This document shows, one piece after another, positions 33,003-41,600 of a stretch of DNA of 64,000 bases; position 1 is the first letter of the stretch; each line of letters starts with the position of its first letter. The notes below the pieces were generated by a model, which was not told the origin of the DNA, made no database searches, and saw only the letters and a program-made list of their open reading frames with translations. The position numbers were made by a program, and so were the translations under genes. Origin of the DNA: Nonomuraea typhae. Its GTDB lineage: Bacteria > Actinomycetota > Actinomycetes > Streptosporangiales > Streptosporangiaceae. Location of the stretch: NCBI RefSeq assembly GCF_009760925.1, contig NZ_VRLV01000018.1, forward strand, positions 124,001-188,000, written 5' to 3'.

Positions 33003-34114
33003 GGCAGCTCCGCGGTGATCACGGTCGGCCCGCCGTGCGGGCTGTCCACGCCGAGCCTGCCGTCGAGCGCCGCAACGCGCCGCGCCAGCCCGGACAGTCC
33101 CCCACCTGTGGGTACGGCGCCGCCGCACCCGTCGTCTTCGATCCGCACAACGATCATTGTCCCTTCTCGCCGGATCTCCACCGACACGCCGGTGGCGGCG
33201 GCGTGCTTGGCGGCGTTGGTCACCGACTCCGACACCACGAAGTAGGCCGCGGTCTCCACGGCCATGGGCGGCCGCTCGGCCAGGTCGCAGCGTACGTGCA
33301 CCGGCACGCTGGAGCGTTCCGCGACCCCGGCCAGGGCGTCGGCCAGGCCGAGGGTGTCCAGGCCGCTGGGGTAGGCCCGCCAGGCCACCTCGCGCAGTTC
33401 GGCCAGGGCGCGCTGGGCGTCCTCGTGCGCCTGGGCCAGCAGTTCGGTCCTGCCGCCGCGCCGGGCCCGGCCGATCAGCATGGACAGCGCTACCAGGCGC
33501 TGCTGGAGGCCGTCGTGCAGGTCGCGCTCGATGCGCCGGCGCTCGGCGTCCACGGCGGCGACGATGCCCGCCCGGGTCTCGGCGAGCTCTTCGATGCGCC
33601 GCCGGAGCGCGACGGTGGGGTCGGGAGCGAGCATCCTGCGGGCCAGCCCCCGCTCAACCGCCCGCACACCCACCAGCCCCGAAATTTCGAGGAAAAGCAG
33701 GACGATACCGATGAGCCCGATGTACGCGATCAGCGGCGGCGTCGGCAGCATCCCGTCGAACGGCTCGTTGCGCACCCACGCCCAGCCGAGCCTGATCCCG
33801 TTCGCCGCTCCGAGCTCCAGCAGCGAGAGCACCAGCCCGCCGAGCACGCCGAGCGGGATCCGGGCGGCCAGGTAGGCCGTCGCCCGCCCCGCGTCGGCGC
33901 CCTCGTCCATGTCCACCCGCAGCCGCCGCGCCTCGAACCGCGCCATGCGCACCGCCAGTGCCCCTGCCTTCGAGGTGCCGGAGCCGCCGCCCGGCCGCGC
34001 CTGCCAGGCCAGCACCGGCCCGCACGTCACCAGGAACACCAGCCCCGCCAGCGCGCTCAGGGTACCGAGCAGGACTTCCCACAGCAGGAGCGGAAATCTA
34101 ACGATGTGTCCCAC
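32993..34114 (-). CDS. Sensor histidine kinase (NarL type)
   Basis: A 373-residue kinase with a four-helix membrane sensor (two N-terminal helices, then two around residues 85-150). The HisKA_3 phosphoacceptor is in RRRIERDLHDGLQQRLVALS, followed by an HATPase domain with FVVSESVTNAAKH and GGGLSGLARR. The GTG at 34114 has an AAGGG site five bases upstream and overlaps the DedA gene by 17 bp. It phosphorylates the coupled regulator downstream. The order DedA-kinase-regulator suggests a response to membrane or envelope conditions (inference). Confidence 0.92.
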   Translation of the reverse strand: MGHIVRFPLLLWEVLLGTLSALAGLVFLVTCGPVLAWQARPGGGSGTSKAGALAVRMARFEARRLRVDMDEGADAGRATAYLAARIPLGVLGGLVLSLLELGAANGIRLGWAWVRNEPFDGMLPTPPLIAYIGLIGIVLLFLEISGLVGVRAVERGLARRMLAPDPTVALRRRIEELAETRAGIVAAVDAERRRIERDLHDGLQQRLVALSMLIGRARRGGRTELLAQAHEDAQRALAELREVAWRAYPSGLDTLGLADALAGVAERSSVPVHVRCDLAERPPMAVETAAYFVVSESVTNAAKHAAATGVSVEIRREGTMIVVRIEDDGCGGAVPTGGGLSGLARRVAALDGRLGVDSPHGGPTVITAELPCG

Positions 34115-34715
34115 GCTTGCCCTTGCGCCGTTCGCTCAGCCGTACCACCACGAAGACCACCACGGCCACGCCCACGAGCCCGAGCACGACCCTGCTGCCG
34201 ATGCCCACGTACGCCTCCACCAGGTGCCAGCTCTCCCCGAGGTAGTAGCCGGCCAGCACGAAGATGGAGTTCCAGATGGCGCTTCCGGCCAGGGTGAGCA
34301 GCGTGAAGGTGGGCAGCGGCATCCGATCCACGCCCGCCGGGACCGAGATGAGGCTACGGAAGATCGGGATCATCCGCCCGAAGAACACCGTCTTCTTGCC
34401 GTGCCGCTGGAAGAACGCCTCGGTCTTCTCGATGTCGGAGATCTTGACCAGCGGCAGCTTGCCCGCCAGGCGCAGGGTGCGCTCGCGGCCGAGCAGCGCC
34501 CCCACCCAGTACAGCGCCAGCGCGCCGACCACCGAGCCGATCGTCGTCCACACCAGCGCGTCGATGAGATCCATCTCGCCGCGGCTGGCGGTGAAGCCGG
34601 ACAACGGCAGGATCACCTCGCTCGGCAGCGGAGGAAAAAGATTCTCCAGCGCGATCGCGAGACCCGCCCCGGGCGCGCCCAGGGTCTCCATGAGGTTTAC
34701 CACCCAGTCCGTCAT
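34098..34715 (-). CDS. DedA-family membrane protein
   Basis: A 205-residue integral membrane protein. The family motifs are visible: ENLFPPLPSEVILPLSGF, GSVVGALALYWVGALLGRE, and FFGRMIPIFRSLISVPAGVDRM. DedA proteins are implicated in lipid-carrier flipping, proton-motive-force homeostasis and resistance to cationic peptides. ATG 34715 lacks an SD and lies 7 nt after TAGCCT, pointing to a leaderless transcript. First gene of the DedA-kinase-regulator operon. Confidence 0.92.
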   Translation of the reverse strand: MTDWVVNLMETLGAPGAGLAIALENLFPPLPSEVILPLSGFTASRGEMDLIDALVWTTIGSVVGALALYWVGALLGRERTLRLAGKLPLVKISDIEKTEAFFQRHGKKTVFFGRMIPIFRSLISVPAGVDRMPLPTFTLLTLAGSAIWNSIFVLAGYYLGESWHLVEAYVGIGSRVVLGLVGVAVVVFVVVRLSERRKGKRGTHR

Positions 34716-34800
34716 GCCCTGAAGGCTAGGCAAGATCTGGCCAAAGTGAGAATGCGGCCTATGGCCGTTTTCTTGGTGGGGTAAACCTCAGGGTCTATGT

Positions 34801-34817
34801 ACCGTACCCTGTACGGT
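34801..34817. promoter_or_regulatory. Inverted repeat at the SNF2 start codon
   Basis: ACCGTAC-CCT-GTACGGT, a perfect 7-3-7 dyad ending one base before the GTG of the SNF2 gene. It overlaps a possible -10 (TACCCT, 34805-34810) located 8 nt before the start codon, so a bound repressor would occlude both promoter and a leaderless start. Confidence 0.5.
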
Positions 34818-34818
34818 T

Positions 34819-37515
34819 GTGACTTCCTTGGTACGGCATGCCGCTGTCTTCGAACCGGGCGACCCGCCCCGAACAGGCACGATGGCCTTTCTCGACCCAG
34901 AGGGCGAGGCCCTCGCCACCGTCGCGCACGAAGACGGCACCCGGGAGGTCCCGGTCACCAGAATCCCCGTCGCCGACGCCGTTTCTCATCTGGCCCGGGC
35001 CAGGACCGACGCGAGCGCCCACCCGGCGGCCCGGTTCTGGGGCGCCGCCGCGCTGGTCGCGCTCCAGCTCGTGACCAGGGGGCGGATCCTGCCCGGCGTC
35101 TCGAAAGGCGACTACGACGCCTGGCGGGCCGGGCCGTTCGACGCCGCCGACGCCGCGCGCATCAGGGAACTGGCCGACGCCATGCCCGCGGCGGCGCGTG
35201 CCGTACCCCTGAGTGACGGCCCGGACGGGCCGCTCCTGCCCGACGCAGAAACACTCGTGCGGGCCTTCCTCGACGCGGTCGCCGACGCGATGCCGCGCTC
35301 GCCCGGCGCCGTGCGCGCGACGGGAACCACCGCGTTCGCCGCGCTGCGCCCGGTGAAGGTGCCGCAGCTGCGCCCGTGGGCGGAGGAGGTGTCCGCGGGC
35401 CTCGACTCCGGCGTACGGCTGTCGCTGCGGCTGGAGTGCGACGACCCGGTGGGCGGGGAGTTCCGCGCGGTGGTCCAGCTGCACAGCCTGGCCGATCCGT
35501 CCCTGGTGGTGGACGCGGCCGATTTGTGGGAGGGGCGCGATCCCGGGTTCGGGGCCCGTGCCAGGATCGAGACGATCATCGCCATCCGCCGTGCCGCACG
35601 CTCCTGGGCGCGGCTGGAGCGGCTGCTGGAGAGCCCGGTTCCCGACGAGCTGACGCTGAGCGACGGCGACGTCGAGGACCTGCTGGCCGGGGCGGCGACC
35701 CGGCTGTCCGCGGCGGGCGTGGACGTGCACTGGCCCAGGTCGATGGTGCGCGGCCTGAGCGCCCGCGCGGTGCTCGGCGACAACGAGCCGGCGCCCTCCG
35801 ACCTGCCCTCCTATCTCGGCGGCGACCGGCTGACGAGCTTCAACTGGCAGCTCGCGCTCGGCGGGCAGCGCCTGACCGCGGCCGAGATGGATCAGCTCGC
35901 CGAGGCGCACCGGCCGATGGTGCGGCTGCGCGACCAGTGGGTGCTCATCGACCCCGGCCTGGCGCTCAAGGCGCGCCAGCGCGAGCTCAAGCCGCTGAGC
36001 GGCCTCGATGCGCTCGGCGCCGCGCTGACCGGCACGGTCGAGGTGGACGGCGAGCAGGTCGAGGTGGAGCCGAGCGCCTGGTTGCGGGAGCTGCGCGACC
36101 GGCTGGCCGAGCCCGAGGAGATCGGCGTGCCGGACGGGCTGGCGGCGACCCTGCGCGACTACCAGCTGCGCGGGCTGCGCTGGCTGGCCAGGATGACCTC
36201 GCTCGGGCTGGGCGCCTGCCTGGCCGACGACATGGGCCTGGGCAAGACGATCACGCTGATCGCGCTGCACCTGCACCGCGCGGGCGGCCCGACGCTGGTG
36301 GTCTGCCCGGCCTCGCTGCTGGGCAACTGGGAGCGGGAGATCGGCAGGTTCGCGCCGGGCGTGCCCGTGCGCCGCTATCACGGCACAAATCGCGATTTGT
36401 CGGACGAAGGTTTTGTTCTGACGACTTATGGCACCATGCGGTTGGACGCGGAGAAGCTGGCCGCGCACCCGTGGGGCATGGTCGTCGCCGACGAGGCCCA
36501 GCACGTCAAGAATCCCGCCTCCAGCACCGCCAAGGCGCTGCGCGAGATCCCGGCCGCCGCCCGCGTCGCCCTCACCGGCACGCCCGTCGAGAACAACCTG
36601 TCGGAGCTGTGGGCCATCCTCGACTGGACCACGCCCGGCCTGCTCGGCTCGCTGGCCCGCTTCCGCGCCCGCTGGGCCAAGCCCGTCGAGTCCGGCGACG
36701 CCGAGACGGCCGGGCGGCTGGCCCGCCTGGTCGGCCCGTTCCTGCTGCGCCGCCGTAAATCCGACCCCGGCATCGCGCCCGAGCTGCCGCCCAAGACCGA
36801 GACCGACCGGCCGGTCGCGCTCACCACCGAACAGGCCGGGCTCTACGAGGCGGTCGTGCGCGAGATCATGACCCAGATCGAGGGCGCCCAGGGCATGGCC
36901 AGGCGCGGCCTGATCGTCAAACTGCTGACCGGGCTCAAGCAGATCTGCAACCACCCCGCCCAATACCTGCACGAGGCCACGCCCCAGCTGCCCGGCCGCT
37001 CCGGCAAGCTCGAACTCCTCGACGAACTGCTCGACACCATCATCGCCGAGGACGGCGCCGTCCTGGTCTTCACCCAGTACGTCGCCATGGCCAGGCTGCT
37101 GGAGAAACACCTGGCCGCCCGCGGCGTGACCAGCCGGCTCCTGCACGGCGGCACCCCGGTGGCCAAGCGCGAGGAGATGGTCCGCTGCTTCCAGGACGGC
37201 GAGGTCCCCGTCTTCCTGCTCTCGCTCAAGGCCGCCGGCACCGGCCTCAACCTCACCCGCGCCGACCACGTCATCCACTACGACCGCTGGTGGAACCCCG
37301 CCGTCGAGGACCAGGCCACCGACCGCGCCTACCGCATCGGCCAGACCCGTCCCGTGCAGGTCCACCGGCTCATCGCCGAAGGCACGATCGAGGACCGCAT
37401 CGCCGAGATGCTGGCCGGCAAGCGCTCCCTGGCCGAGGCGGTCCTGGCCGGCGGCGAGGCCGCCTTCACCGAACTCACCGATGCCGAACTCGCACACCTG
37501 GTGGAGCTGAGATGA
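34819..37515 (+). CDS. SWI2/SNF2-family DNA-dependent ATPase (helicase superfamily 2)
   Basis: An 898-residue protein. Residues 1-440 contain an actinobacterial SNF2-associated N-terminal region. The SNF2_N ATPase follows: motif I DDMGLGKTIT, motif II VVADEAQHVKN (DEAQ), motif III ALTGTPVENN. The C-terminal helicase lobe has LVFTQYVAMARLLEKHL, FLLSLKAAGTGLNLT and ATDRAYRIGQTRPVQVHR. Such proteins remodel DNA-protein complexes or translocate on duplex DNA. The stop overlaps the start of a SWIM-finger gene, a pairing seen repeatedly in bacteria. GTG start with no SD. Role in repair, recombination or phage defence is open. Confidence 0.93.
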   Translation: MTSLVRHAAVFEPGDPPRTGTMAFLDPEGEALATVAHEDGTREVPVTRIPVADAVSHLARARTDASAHPAARFWGAAALVALQLVTRGRILPGVSKGDYDAWRAGPFDAADAARIRELADAMPAAARAVPLSDGPDGPLLPDAETLVRAFLDAVADAMPRSPGAVRATGTTAFAALRPVKVPQLRPWAEEVSAGLDSGVRLSLRLECDDPVGGEFRAVVQLHSLADPSLVVDAADLWEGRDPGFGARARIETIIAIRRAARSWARLERLLESPVPDELTLSDGDVEDLLAGAATRLSAAGVDVHWPRSMVRGLSARAVLGDNEPAPSDLPSYLGGDRLTSFNWQLALGGQRLTAAEMDQLAEAHRPMVRLRDQWVLIDPGLALKARQRELKPLSGLDALGAALTGTVEVDGEQVEVEPSAWLRELRDRLAEPEEIGVPDGLAATLRDYQLRGLRWLARMTSLGLGACLADDMGLGKTITLIALHLHRAGGPTLVVCPASLLGNWEREIGRFAPGVPVRRYHGTNRDLSDEGFVLTTYGTMRLDAEKLAAHPWGMVVADEAQHVKNPASSTAKALREIPAAARVALTGTPVENNLSELWAILDWTTPGLLGSLARFRARWAKPVESGDAETAGRLARLVGPFLLRRRKSDPGIAPELPPKTETDRPVALTTEQAGLYEAVVREIMTQIEGAQGMARRGLIVKLLTGLKQICNHPAQYLHEATPQLPGRSGKLELLDELLDTIIAEDGAVLVFTQYVAMARLLEKHLAARGVTSRLLHGGTPVAKREEMVRCFQDGEVPVFLLSLKAAGTGLNLTRADHVIHYDRWWNPAVEDQATDRAYRIGQTRPVQVHRLIAEGTIEDRIAEMLAGKRSLAEAVLAGGEAAFTELTDAELAHLVELR

Positions 37516-38615
37516 CCGCCGTCAAGGGCTTCCCCGCCTTCCCGCCGCAGCGCGCAGGCGCCCGCTTCGCCACGTCGTGGTGGGGTGGGGCCTGGATCAA
37601 GGCCATGGAGGACACCTCCCTGGACCACACGCTGCTGAAGAAGGGCCGCGCCTACGCCAAGACCGGCCAGGTCGGGCCCATCACCGTCTCCCCCGGACGG
37701 CTGGCGGCCATCACCGAGGGCGACTACGACACGGTCGTGCGCGTCTCCCACCTGAGCGACGCCGAATGGAACCGCTTCCTCGACCAGGTGGCCGCCCAGT
37801 CCGGCCACATCGCCGCCCTCCTCGACGGCGAGGTGCCCCACGACCTGGTCGAGGCGGCCGAGGACGCCGGCGTTCCGCTGCTGCCGACCGTCGGCGACCT
37901 GGAGCCCGAGTGCACCTGCCCCGACTGGGGCCATCCGTGCAAGCACGCCGCCGCCCTGTGCTACCAGGCGTCCTGGCTGCTGGACGCCGACCCGTTCGTG
38001 CTGCTCCTGCTGCGCGGCCGGGGCCGCGACGACCTCCTGGCCGCCCTGCAGCTACGCGACGTGCCCGCCCCGGCCGAGACCGGCACCCCGGCCCGCGCCG
38101 CCTACGCCCTCGGGGTGCCGCCGCTGCCCGCGCCGCCACCCTCCGCCGCCGAGTACGTCCCGCTGGAGCTGCAGGAGGCGCCCGGGGTGGACACGGGGGC
38201 GCTGAAGGTCCTGGCCGCCTCCGCCGCCGGGCGGGCCCGCGAGCTCCTGTCCGGGGGGACGCCCGCCGTACTGACCGAACGGCAGGACCGCGTGCGGCTG
38301 GCCGCCGAGTACGGCCTCGACATCGGCGCCGAGTCCGCCGTCCTGGCCTGGCAGTACGGCGGCGCCACCGGCCTGGACACGCTGGAGCACGCCTGGAACC
38401 CCGGCAAGCAGGAGCTGGCCAGGGCGGAGGCGGCCTGGCGGCGCGAGGACCTGCCGCCGGTCGAGGCCGCGCGCAACCGCTGGACGCTCGGCACGCTGCA
38501 GCTCCGGCTCGGGAAAGACGGGCGCTGGTACCCGTACAGGCTGCGCGAGGACGGGCAGTGGTGGCCGTCCGGGCCGCCGGAACGCGACCCGGCGGCCCTG
38601 GCCGATCAGATGTGA
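37512..38615 (+). CDS. SWIM zinc-finger protein
   Basis: A 367-residue protein coupled to the SNF2 gene (ATGA overlap). The SWIM motif CxCxnCxH reads CTCPDWGHPCKHAAALCY, around residues 135-155. The N-terminal SWWGGAWIKAMED motif is typical of bacterial SNF2-linked SWIM proteins. SWIM domains bind DNA or protein partners, so this is likely the targeting subunit of the SNF2 ATPase. A strong terminator follows. Confidence 0.93.
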   Translation: MTAVKGFPAFPPQRAGARFATSWWGGAWIKAMEDTSLDHTLLKKGRAYAKTGQVGPITVSPGRLAAITEGDYDTVVRVSHLSDAEWNRFLDQVAAQSGHIAALLDGEVPHDLVEAAEDAGVPLLPTVGDLEPECTCPDWGHPCKHAAALCYQASWLLDADPFVLLLLRGRGRDDLLAALQLRDVPAPAETGTPARAAYALGVPPLPAPPPSAAEYVPLELQEAPGVDTGALKVLAASAAGRARELLSGGTPAVLTERQDRVRLAAEYGLDIGAESAVLAWQYGGATGLDTLEHAWNPGKQELARAEAAWRREDLPPVEAARNRWTLGTLQLRLGKDGRWYPYRLREDGQWWPSGPPERDPAALADQM

Positions 38616-38625
38616 GCCCGGTGAG

Positions 38626-38651
38626 CCGGTCCCGGCCTCGGCCGGGACCGG
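38626..38651. terminator. Terminator hairpin between convergent genes
   Basis: CCGGTCCCGGCC / GGCCGGGACCGG form a 12-bp perfect stem with a minimal loop, followed on the plus strand by TCTTT. It terminates the SNF2-SWIM operon and probably also the opposing gene. Confidence 0.85.
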
Positions 38652-38655
38652 TCTT

Positions 38656-41600
38656 TCACGTGCCGAAGCGCTTGACGGCCGCGTAGTAGACGTGGGCCAG
38701 TGCGATGCACTTGACCTTGTGGTGAGAGACCTGCGCGTCGCAGGCGGCGATCATGTCCCGGTAGAACATCCTGTCGATGCGGACCTTCTGCCTGTAGTCG
38801 AAGGCACGCATGACCTTGTAGTTGCGGTAGCCGAAGTCGTGACGCTCGCACTGCCTGCGCCAGTCGACCCGCTCGAACGGGACAAGCCCGACGACTGGCT
38901 GGCTCGGGCTGTGCGAGCATTGGTCACTCTCGAGGTCCCAGTCGTAGCCATAGGTGTAATAGTCGTATTCGTAGCCATCTTTGAGTGCCTTCCAGCGGGC
39001 CCACCCCGCAGTCGTGACCTCCGTGAGCAGGGCCAGCATGTGGGCTTTCGACGGCTTCAGATGGACCGTGGCCATGGGGCCGGGCGCGCTTTCGCCGCGC
39101 AGGTTGACGGCGGTGAACCGGACGTCGTACTTACCGGGCGGCAGGTACTTCAGCCTGATCTCCGTCCCGCCGATGGGATAGCGGGCGCGAGTCCAGGAGC
39201 CGTTGCCCGACTTGCGGAAGTACATCCAGTACATGACATCGGGAGTCGAGCTCCCCCACCGGATCCATGCCGAGCCGGGTTCGTTCTCGTGATGGAAGAT
39301 TTCGGGCGGTTGGGGCTTGGGGTAGTCCGGCGCGGCGGAGACGAAGGCGCTCGGCGGGCTGTCGCCGTCGCGGTTGACCGCGATCACCCGGAAGTCGTAG
39401 TAGTACCCTCGCCACAACGGCGCGACGATATGGGCCTCGTTCCAGGTGGCCGGCCAGGGGAGCCGGTACCACGTGCCGGTCAGGCTCGGCCTGAACTCCA
39501 CCCAGTAGAAGTCCTCGTCAGCGGTCTGCGTCCAGGCCAGGTTGACGCCGTTCGCGGTGCTGACGACGTCGAGGCCGGTGGGTCTCGGCGGCGGCGAGCC
39601 GCCCAGTGCCGAGCGGACCGTGTTCGTCGGGCTGGAGGCGCCCGTCCTGTTCTCGGCCACGACGCGGAACTCGTACTGGAAGCCGGGCCACAAGGGCTTG
39701 CCGACGGTGTAGGTGGTGTTGAGCGTCGGGTAGGTCAGGTTGTACCACTCGGAGCGACCCACCGACCGGAACTGAACCCAGTAGAAGACGCTGCTGTAGT
39801 CGGGGCTGGGATCCCACTCCAGTGCGACGAAGTCACGGGTGCGCTCGGTGACCCGCAGGTTCGTCGGCGGACGCGGGAGATCCGCAGCGGCCTTCACCGA
39901 TGAGGCCGCGGCCGGCCTGGGCAGCGACACCTTGCCCTGGGTCGCGCCGCCGAGGACGGTGACGCGGACCGGGTCGGACGGCGGGCCGTCGCCGCCCGGG
40001 TTGGTGGCCGTGACCAGGAAGTCGTAGGCGTGGCCGCCGGTGAACGGCCCGATGGCAGCGGTGTTCGTCGTGGCCGGGTACTCCAGCCGCGTGTAGGACG
40101 TCTGGCCCGCGGTCACGTCCCGGTACGACAGCCAGTAGAAGGCGCCGCTCACCGCCGTCCAGGCCAGCTTGACGGTGCCGTCCTGCTGCGGCTGGGCGCT
40201 CACGCCGGTGACCTTGGGCGGGGCGGGCGGCTTGGGGACGGCGCTCACGACGCCGCTCGCCGGGCCTTCGCCCGCGTCGTTGACCCCGGTGACCTTGTAC
40301 TCGTAGGCGTGACCGTTGACCAGTCCGCCGAGGTCGGCGGAGGACTGCCCGGCCGGGTAGGCGAGCCGGGTGAAGGCGCTCTCCCCCGCGGTGACGTCGC
40401 GCTGGTAGACCCAGTACATGCTGGCGCCGACGGGCGCAGTCCAGCTCAGCCGTACCTTGCCGTCGCCCGGTTCGGCGCGCAGGCCGGTGGGGGCCTGCGG
40501 CGGCGTGACGCGCGAGACGGCGCTGACGACGGCGCTCGCCGGGCCTTCGCCGCCGTCGCCCACGCCGGTCACCTTGAACTCGTAGGTGTTGCCGTGGAAC
40601 AGGTCGGCGATGACGGCGTCGGTGCCCGCGGCGGGCAGGTGGTAGCGGGAGAACTGGGTGTGGCCGAAGGTGACGTCGCGGCGGTGGATCCAGTAGGTCT
40701 TGGCCCGTGCCGCCGCGGTCCAGGTGAGCTTGACCGAGCCGTCGGCCTGCGCGGTGGCGCGGAGCCCGGTGGGCGCGTCGGGCAGGGCGACCTTGGCGGT
40801 GGCCTTGGCCACGTTGGAGGCCGGGCCCTCGCCGCCGCCGTTGCCCGCGGTGACCTTGAACTCGTAGGTGTTGCCGCTCAGCAACTGCGTGAGCGTGGTC
40901 GTGGTGCCGTGGACCGGCAGGTCGATCTTGGTGAACTCGGTGGCGCCCGAGGTCACGTCGCGCAGCCGTACCCAGTAGCGTTCCGCGCCCGCGACCGCGG
41001 CCCAGGTGAGCTTGACCGAGCCGTCGGCCTGCGCGCTCGCGGCCAGATTGCCCGGCGCGCCCGGCGGGGTGAACACCGCGGTGACCCGCGCCAGGTTCGA
41101 CGGCGGGCTCTCGCCGATGTCGTTGACCGCGGTCACCTTGAACTCGTAGACGTGGGTGGCGACCAGGTCCTTCACCGTGGCCGTCTGGACGTACGGGTCG
41201 TCGGTCACGCTCTCGGTGAACAGCGTCTCGCCCGCGCTCACGTCACGCTGGTAGAGGCGGTAGGTGACGCCGGGATCGGAGGCGTCCCAGGTCAGCTTCA
41301 CGTCACCGGCGACGCCCGCCGTCGCGACCAGGCCGGCCGGCGCGGGCGGGACGGTCTTGCGGGTCTCGGTGCTGACCGTGTTCGACGGCGGGCCCTCGTC
41401 CCCGGCGGTGGTGACGGCCCTGACCTGGAAGGCGTAGGCGTGCCCCTCCTTGAGGAACGGGTCGGCGTAGCGCGGCTCCGCGGTCGGGTGGCCGGTCCTG
41501 GTGAAGTGCGTCTGCCCGGCCGTCAGGTCCTTCTTGTAGACCCAGTAGTTGAGGTTGGCGCCCGGCGGCGCCGTCCAGGCGAGGTGCGCGACCCCGTCGC

